Of a stretch of DNA of 64,000 bases, positions 58,931 to 64,000 are shown piece by piece. The notes under the pieces were generated by a model. That model searched no databases, was not told where the DNA came from, and saw nothing but the letters and a program-made list of their open reading frames with translations. The stretch's first letter is position 1. Each line of letters opens with the position of its first letter. The position numbers and the translations under genes were made by a program. Source of the stretch: Niastella caeni (GTDB lineage Bacteria > Bacteroidota > Bacteroidia > Chitinophagales > Chitinophagaceae); contig NZ_STFF01000003.1 in the NCBI RefSeq assembly GCF_004834005.1, positions 434,001-498,000 on the forward strand, given 5' to 3'.

Positions 58931-59716
58931 TCAGGGCGTATTGCTTATTACAGCTCTTTGTTCTGTAATAAATGATAAAAACATTTTCAGCCCCTTTCTT
59001 TTTTCTGCCGTCAGCTCATAACTGATATGCGCCGTATAATATTTGTGCAGATCAAAAACGCGGTAAGGATTTTCGGCAACCGCTTTTTCAATATTTTCCA
59101 GTCCCAGTTTATTGGCCGAATTGAATGCCGAAATAAAATCGTCCGGCAAAGGTTTGTTGCTCACCCAGGCGGCAAATACAAACGGCAAACCGGTAAGGTC
59201 TATCCAGGCTTCGCCCAGGTCATAAATATAGGGCGACACTTTGCGTTGTTCCAGCGCCCGGTCGCCAATAACCACCCCGGCAGTAGTGCCTTTGATAGCA
59301 CCGCGGTAGTCCGATTTGGTATCTACCAGTTCCGGGTCTATTTGCCAGTATTCACGCAGCAACACTTTGGCCAGCGCCACAGAAGTACGGCTCTGGTAAT
59401 CGAGCAGTACTTTTTCGATCTTATCAATAGGAACTTCACTAAAGATACCTACCGACGCCACCGCACCGGTACAGCCGATACAATAGTCGGTAATAATATG
59501 ATGCTCCTGCAAATGCGGGATCACCGCCACCGGCACCAGGCCCACATCAATTGTTCCCTCCATCAGCATCCGCGCCACATTGGCCGGGTAATCCTGTATC
59601 AATAGCAACCTTTCCGCCACCGCCGAATGCTGAATTCCATAAATTAAAGGCTTCGTATTGAGATAATTAACAATTCCAACCTTAATCTTATTCAATTGAT
59701 TTAATTTTGCGGACAC
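58931..59716 (-). CDS. mqnA: Chorismate dehydratase MqnA (futalosine menaquinone pathway)
   Basis: MqnA dehydrates chorismate to 3-enolpyruvylbenzoate, the first step of the futalosine route to menaquinone. The 261 residues form a periplasmic-binding-protein-like fold without signal peptide: KVGIVNYLNTKPLIYGI, the ANVARMLMEGTIDVGLVPVAVIPHL block, YCIGCTGAVASVGIFSEVPI, LLDYQSRTSVALAKVLL and GVVIGDRAL, all MqnA hallmarks. The start is a GTG at 59716 (or a TTG at 59695); no early ATG exists. It diverges from purB; their starts are 38 bases apart, so the promoters overlap. Confidence 0.93.
   Translation of the reverse strand: MSAKLNQLNKIKVGIVNYLNTKPLIYGIQHSAVAERLLLIQDYPANVARMLMEGTIDVGLVPVAVIPHLQEHHIITDYCIGCTGAVASVGIFSEVPIDKIEKVLLDYQSRTSVALAKVLLREYWQIDPELVDTKSDYRGAIKGTTAGVVIGDRALEQRKVSPYIYDLGEAWIDLTGLPFVFAAWVSNKPLPDDFISAFNSANKLGLENIEKAVAENPYRVFDLHKYYTAHISYELTAEKRKGLKMFLSFITEQRAVISNTP
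59702..59709 (+). promoter_or_regulatory. Candidate -7 element of purB (TAATTTTG)
   Basis: TAATTTTG fits TAnnTTTG and lies 45 bases before the purB ATG, overlapping the first codons of mqnA on the other strand. No clear -33 element is visible. Confidence 0.5.
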
Positions 59717-59754
59717 AAAGGTACTTGACGAGCCCTAATAAACAACAATTGTTC

Positions 59755-61101
59755 ATGGAACTAAACGCACTTACGGCCATTTCACCGGTTGACGGACGCT
59801 ACCGCCACCAGGTTCAACATTTAGATGAATATTTTTCTGAATTTGCCCTCATTAAATACCGCGTGCTGGTAGAAGTAGAGTATGTGCGGTTCCTGGCCGA
59901 TAAAAAGTTTTTCGACCTTACGGCGCCTCAAAAGAAAGCCCTGCAGGAGGTGTGCGATAACTTCTCGGTTGAAGACGCCAAAAAAATAAAAGACACCGAA
60001 AAGATCACCAACCACGACGTAAAAGCCGTGGAATATTTTCTGAAAGAAAAATTAGCGGCGCTCGACGCCGAAGCCATCCAGGAATGGGTGCATTTTGGCC
60101 TCACTTCGCAGGATATCAATAACACGGCCATTCCCCTTTCGTGGAAACATGCCATTGAAATTGAATACCTTCCTGCCCTGCTGAACTTTAACCGCCAGCT
60201 GGAAATACTGGCCACCGATTGGAAAGAAGTGCCCATGCTGGCGCATACGCACGGACAGCCTGCCAGCCCCACCCGCCTGGGCAAGGAGATCATGGTATTT
60301 GTAGAACGCCTCGGCAACCAGATCGAGCAGGTGATACAGGTACCTTTTACCGCTAAATTCGGCGGCGCTACCGGTAACTTCAATGCCCATGCCGTTGCAT
60401 TCCCCGAGAAGAACTGGATCCAATTCGGCAACGAATTCGTAGAAGGCGTGCTGGGTTTACAACGCCAGCAGTTCACCACGCAAATTGAGCACTACGATAA
60501 CCTGGCTGCGCACTTTGATGCCATGAAGCGCATCAACAATATTCTTATTGACCTTTGTCGCGATATCTGGACCTACATTTCCATGGAATACTTTAAACAG
60601 CGCACGGTGAAAGGAGAAATTGGCTCCAGCGCCATGCCGCATAAAGTAAACCCCATTGATTTTGAGAATGCCGAAGGCAACCTCGGTATCGCCAATGCGC
60701 TGCTCGAACACCTGGCTGCCAAATTACCGGTGAGCCGCCTGCAACGCGACCTTACCGATTCAACCGTATTGCGCAACATCGGCGTTCCATTTGCCCACAT
60801 CATACTCGCTATAAAATCTATTGAAAAAGGATTAAGCAAACTGGTGTTGAACTCCGGCGCCATCAATACCGACCTGGAAGACAACTGGGCGGTGGTGACC
60901 GAAGGTATTCAAACCATTTTACGCCGCGAAAATTATCCCAAGCCATACGAGGCCCTGAAAGAACTGACCCGTGGCAAGAATGGCATCAACCAGGAAACCA
61001 TTCACGAGTTCATTGACGGACTAAAAGTAAGCCCGGCTGTAAAGAAAGAATTGAAGAAGATAACGCCGCAGAACTATACAGGGGTTAATCCGGAGTTTTA
61101 A
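59755..61101 (+). CDS. purB: Adenylosuccinate lyase
   Basis: PurB splits SAICAR and adenylosuccinate in purine synthesis. I chose the ATG at 59755 (448 residues, normal length; MELNALTAISPVDGRYRHQVQHL is the standard N-terminus); an upstream in-frame start would add 16 unlikely residues. Hallmarks: TNHDVKAVEYFLKEKL with the catalytic-site His, HFGLTSQDINNTAIPLS, AHTHGQPASPTRLGKE, and the fumarase-superfamily signature GSSAMPHKVNPIDFENAEGN (about residues 290-309). It is cytoplasmic and a homotetramer in the family. It diverges from mqnA. Confidence 0.97.
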   Translation: MELNALTAISPVDGRYRHQVQHLDEYFSEFALIKYRVLVEVEYVRFLADKKFFDLTAPQKKALQEVCDNFSVEDAKKIKDTEKITNHDVKAVEYFLKEKLAALDAEAIQEWVHFGLTSQDINNTAIPLSWKHAIEIEYLPALLNFNRQLEILATDWKEVPMLAHTHGQPASPTRLGKEIMVFVERLGNQIEQVIQVPFTAKFGGATGNFNAHAVAFPEKNWIQFGNEFVEGVLGLQRQQFTTQIEHYDNLAAHFDAMKRINNILIDLCRDIWTYISMEYFKQRTVKGEIGSSAMPHKVNPIDFENAEGNLGIANALLEHLAAKLPVSRLQRDLTDSTVLRNIGVPFAHIILAIKSIEKGLSKLVLNSGAINTDLEDNWAVVTEGIQTILRRENYPKPYEALKELTRGKNGINQETIHEFIDGLKVSPAVKKELKKITPQNYTGVNPEF

Positions 61102-61319
61102 AATATCGAATGTTAAATATTGAATGTTGAATGTAGAAGTGAAGGCAAGAAATGAAGAATGAAAAATAAAAAATGAGGAATTAGAAAGTTAAATTCATTT
61201 TTCCTTTACTTCGACATTCGATATTGGACATTCAATATTCGACATTTTGTATTTGCCTTTTTCATTTCTCTGTTTCTCATTTTTAATTTCTCATTTCCTG
61301 AAGTCTGATTCCTATATAC
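61102..61319. repeat. Long nested palindromic repeat between purB and GNAT gene
   Basis: TCGAATGTTAAATATTGAATG and GAATGAAAAATAAAAAATGAGG words (about 61104-61185) are answered by ATTCGATATTGGACATTCAA (61213-61232) and CATTTCTCTGTTTCTCATTT words. Two repeat families are thus nested into one long imperfect hairpin between convergent genes, a likely bidirectional terminator. Confidence 0.7.
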
Positions 61320-62342
61320 TCAGAGAAACTTCTTCCACCAAATCATCTCTCCTCTCTTATCAAATTGTAGAAATCCATTCTTCTGCACCACCTTAATAGA
61401 AGGTAAATTAGAAACATGCGTTTCGGCTAGCACTACGTTAATATCGGCATGAGCGGTAGCCCATTGTAACAGGCCCTTCACCGCTTCGGTCATATACCCT
61501 TTGCCCTGCATGGCCGGCATGGTGCCATACCCGATCTCTACCTGGCCGCCTTCTTTGGGCGGACCTTTGAACCCCAGCTCCGCAACGATCATTTTACTTT
61601 GCTTATCAACCACCAGCCAGAACGTATGGAAAATGTAATCGTAGCCGTTAGCCTGTTGCATTTCCCGCAGCGTGAATTTTGTAACCCGGTCGCGTACCTG
61701 CGGCGCTATGGTGCGGCCGAATGGCGTTAGTCCCAGGGCCTGTTCCAGTTCGTCATTGGCTTTCAGGTACAATTCCAATTGCGGCAATGTAAGTGGAAAT
61801 AAATGAAGCCGTTCCGTTTCAATGGCATTGGGGTTCACGCTGGTAAAATAACAAAGGTCTTTATTGCCTTCCTTTATGTTGGGCTGTTGTATAAATCCGC
61901 TTCGCAGCAATACTTTTTGTGAGGCGATGTTCTCTGTTTCGGTAATGGCAACGATCATGGGCAGCTTCATTACGTCAAAAGCGTACTGACGGCCCGCCAG
62001 GGTACTCTCCGTGGCATAGCCTTTCCCCCAATATTCTTTCAATAAAGCATACCCTAACTGAATTTCGGCATGCCGGCTGTGATCAGTGGTTTCAACGGGA
62101 ATTATGGCAAAGGAACCAACAAACGTGTCGGCCGATTTTTCTATCATGGCCCAGCGGCCCAGCAACGGAAATTGCTCGTAAAAGGCCAGGTTCCGTTTTA
62201 AGAAGAGGGCGCATTCCTGGCGGTCCTTGGGCGCCCGGATATACCGCATCACTTCCTCATCACCGTTCAGGCGAAAGAAGTTCTCTTCATCTTCTAATGT
62301 ATAGCGACGGATGACTAAACGATCGGTTTCGAAAACTACCAT
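61320..62342 (-). CDS. Tandem GNAT-domain acetyltransferase
   Basis: 340 residues containing two GNAT (RimJ/RimL-type) domains. Domain 1 (about 1-165): TDRLVIRRYTLEDEENFFRL ... IQLGYALLKEYWGKGYATEST with acetyl-CoA loop W-G-K-G-Y-A-T-E, then TETENIASQKVLLRSGF. Domain 2 (about 172-340): TERLHLFPLTLPQLELYLKAN ... VEIGYGTMPAMQGKGYMTEAV (Q-G-K-G-Y-M-T-E) and SNLPSIKVVQKNGFLQF. Both look catalytically competent. RimL-type enzymes acetylate N-termini of ribosomal proteins or small molecules; the target here is unknown. Most relatives have one domain, so this is a fusion or internal duplication. Confidence 0.88.
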   Translation of the reverse strand: MVVFETDRLVIRRYTLEDEENFFRLNGDEEVMRYIRAPKDRQECALFLKRNLAFYEQFPLLGRWAMIEKSADTFVGSFAIIPVETTDHSRHAEIQLGYALLKEYWGKGYATESTLAGRQYAFDVMKLPMIVAITETENIASQKVLLRSGFIQQPNIKEGNKDLCYFTSVNPNAIETERLHLFPLTLPQLELYLKANDELEQALGLTPFGRTIAPQVRDRVTKFTLREMQQANGYDYIFHTFWLVVDKQSKMIVAELGFKGPPKEGGQVEIGYGTMPAMQGKGYMTEAVKGLLQWATAHADINVVLAETHVSNLPSIKVVQKNGFLQFDKRGEMIWWKKFL

Positions 62343-62497
62343 AGTTTATGGTTTTTGGTTTATCGTTTATGGTTCTTCATATTCCGTAACTCGATCAGTT
62401 GCCAACCTCGCGTCACTGCGGCATTGCAATAACAATAAACCATAAACAATAAACTATAAACTGACTCTTACAAATTACAAACCACAAACAACAAACC
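62343..62497. repeat. TTTATGGTTTAT-type palindromic repeat
   Basis: AGTTTATGGTTTTTGGTTTATCG words followed by AATAACAATAAACCATAAACAATAAAC and ACCACAAACAACAAAC words: the arms pair. It shares its words with the element between nuoA and nuoB (361-548) and the first insert of valS. CTGCTTCTT at its end also matches 549-557. Confidence 0.75.
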
Positions 62498-64000
62498 CTA
62501 AACTGCTTCTTTATGTATCTCACTCGTAAAGTGAAACTCAATATCCGGATTATTGCTACGCTCGGTATTCAGGAACCATTCACTTTGGGCCAGGTATACC
62601 AGGTGGCCGTCTTTATCGGTAGCTATGTTATTCGATTTAAAGCGGGTGAAATCATCCAGCTTTTTAGGATCGGCACTGGTGATCCAGCAGGCTTTGTAAT
62701 AAGGCATTGCCCTGAACTCGCACGACGCGCCATACTCCTGTAACAGGCGGTATTGAATTACTTCAAACTGCAGGTCACCTACGCAACCAATGATCTTTTT
62801 ATTTCCCCCGAACTGGGTAAATAACTGTGCCACGCCTTCGTCGGTAAGCTGCAACAGACCCTTTTCCAATTGCTTGGTTTTCATTGGATCTTTATTGATC
62901 ACCTCTTTAAATATTTCAGGCGAAAAGGAAGGAATGCCGGTAAAGAAGAAATTGTCTCCTTCGGTGAGCGTATCGCCGATCTTGAAGTTACCGGTATCGA
63001 ACAAACCCACCACGTCGCCGGCGAAGGCTTCTTCTATCACATCCTTATCGCGGGCCATGAAGGTATAGGGGTTGCTGAACCGTACATCTTTGTCGAGCCG
63101 TACGTGATGAAAGTATTTATTACGCTCGAACCGGCCGCTGCACACGCGCAAAAAGGCGATGCGGTCGCGGTGCTTGGGATCGAGGTTGGCGTGAATTTTA
63201 AAGATGAAGCCGGAGAACTTGTCTTCCGTTGGCGCAATATCGCGCGCCGAAGTAGGACGCGGACGAGGAATAGGCGCAATGCGAATAAACGTATCCAGCA
63301 TTTCCTTTACCCCGAAGTTGTTGATGGCGCTGCCAAAGAACACGGGCGCTACTTTGCCGCTGAGGTAATTGTTCACGGGCAGTTCGCCATACACCCCTTC
63401 TATCAGTTCGGCATCTTCGCGTAATATGGAGGCATCTTTCTCACCAACCTTTTCATCGAGCAGGGGAAGGCTCAGGTCCGAGATCTGCACAACATCATCA
63501 TCTGCAGCCTTGGTATTGGCGGTGAAGAGCAGCAGGTTTTTATCGTGCAGGTTGTACACTCCTTTAAAATCTTTACCGCTGTTAATAGGCCAGGTCATGG
63601 GGTGCAGGGAAATCTTCAGTTCATTTTCTATTTCTTCCAGCAGGTCGAACCGGTTCTTGCCGTCGCGGTCCATTTTATTGATGAACACGATCACCGGGGT
63701 ATCGCGCATGCGGCATACTTCCATCAGGCGGCGGGTCTGGTCCTCTACCCCGTTCACGCTGTCTACAACCAGGATAACACTGTCAACGGCCGTAAGGGTG
63801 CGGTACGTATCTTCTGCAAAGTCCTTGTGACCAGGCGTATCCAGCAGGTTGATGAGGATATTTTTGTATTCAAAACTCATTACCGACGTAGCTACCGAGA
63901 TACCACGCTGACGCTCAATTTCCATAAAGTCGCTGGTAGCGTGCTTTTTGATCTTGTTGCTTTTTACCGCGCCTGCCGTTTGAATGGCGCCACCGAACAG
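62498..64000 (-). CDS. prfC: Peptide chain release factor 3 (N-terminus cut by window)
   Basis: RF3 is a translational GTPase that recycles RF1/RF2 from the ribosome. The frame stays open to the right edge and its first visible residues, [14 protein letters not shown], then [22 protein letters not shown], are the RF3 switch I region; the P-loop lies outside the window. Visible GTPase motifs: DTPGHKDF (G3), NKMDRDGKN (G4). The C-terminal part ([38 protein letters not shown] ... [10 protein letters not shown]) is RF3-specific and separates it from EF-G. The shorter start at the Met near 63925 is internal. Confidence 0.95.
   Translation of the reverse strand: MFGGAIQTAGAVKSNKIKKHATSDFMEIERQRGISVATSVMSFEYKNILINLLDTPGHKDFAEDTYRTLTAVDSVILVVDSVNGVEDQTRRLMEVCRMRDTPVIVFINKMDRDGKNRFDLLEEIENELKISLHPMTWPINSGKDFKGVYNLHDKNLLLFTANTKAADDDVVQISDLSLPLLDEKVGEKDASILREDAELIEGVYGELPVNNYLSGKVAPVFFGSAINNFGVKEMLDTFIRIAPIPRPRPTSARDIAPTEDKFSGFIFKIHANLDPKHRDRIAFLRVCSGRFERNKYFHHVRLDKDVRFSNPYTFMARDKDVIEEAFAGDVVGLFDTGNFKIGDTLTEGDNFFFTGIPSFSPEIFKEVINKDPMKTKQLEKGLLQLTDEGVAQLFTQFGGNKKIIGCVGDLQFEVIQYRLLQEYGASCEFRAMPYYKACWITSADPKKLDDFTRFKSNNIATDKDGHLVYLAQSEWFLNTERSNNPDIEFHFTSEIHKEAV

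Noticed and set aside
59928..60479. 183-codon minus-strand frame inside purB
   Set aside because: Shadow of purB; no start region or domain.
61320..62342. Two separate GNAT genes
   Set aside because: One uninterrupted frame encodes both domains with a proper linker; no internal stop or start signal.
62498..63925. prfC starting at the Met near 63925
   Set aside because: The frame continues upstream with conserved RF3 residues ([13 protein letters not shown]), so that Met is internal.

Overview
The window looks like a chromosomal segment of a Bacteroidota bacterium, most likely of the Chitinophagaceae (Chitinophaga/Niastella type). The signs are several TAnnTTTG -7 promoter elements with TTTG/TTG about 19-20 bp upstream, a type IX secretion C-terminal domain, LytS-like kinases with N-terminal ligand-sensor propellers next to a LytTR regulator, MqnA, AcnB, and many SPII-type lipoproteins. 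The genus is inference; no search was run.

Layout. 1-1535: nuoB (cut by the window edge), nuoA, a CBS-domain protein. 2037-4301: NTF2-like lipoprotein, DUF1772 membrane protein, diheme cytochrome. 4751-7543: acnB. 8041-9215: an A+T-rich alpha/beta hydrolase beside a tRNA-Val(UAC) and a tRNA-like remnant. 9465-10280: AraC-type regulator, followed by a repeat-rich gap with a ten-copy 20-bp tandem repeat and a 59-bp direct repeat. 11760-22627: a tightly packed eight-gene operon, the most interesting locus here. It encodes a VWA-like surface protein, a small membrane protein, a tubulin-like GTPase, a 1173-residue protein with a C-terminal actin/Hsp70-like ATPase domain, a membrane-anchored partner, a MotA/TolQ/ExbB (ZorA-like) channel with a long tail, a MotB/OmpA (ZorB-like) stator and a retropepsin-like lipoprotein.

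22810-35290: N-end-rule pair clpS and aat, a lipoprotein, a DnaQ/GIY-YIG nuclease fusion, two tiny paralogous membrane proteins, valS (with three in-frame insertions that look like the genome's intergenic repeats), PAP2 phosphatase, a large HEYRH metallopeptidase-like envelope protein, PrsW protease and a GNAT enzyme. 35391-40398: YhhQ transporter, a small membrane protein, YfhO, glycosyltransferase. 40414-47617: LytTR response regulator fed by a decaying tandem array of sensor kinases (two intact, one collapsed pseudogene, one C-terminal fragment). 47763-52913: surface-polysaccharide genes (epimerase, three glycosyltransferases, two methyltransferases). 53144-58832: two DNRLRE-repeat surface proteins, the larger with PKD domains and a T9SS sorting domain. 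58931-64000: mqnA, purB, a double GNAT protein, prfC (cut by the window edge).

The gaps are filled by several families of short-word palindromic repeats, mostly at gene 3' ends, where they can fold into long hairpins.
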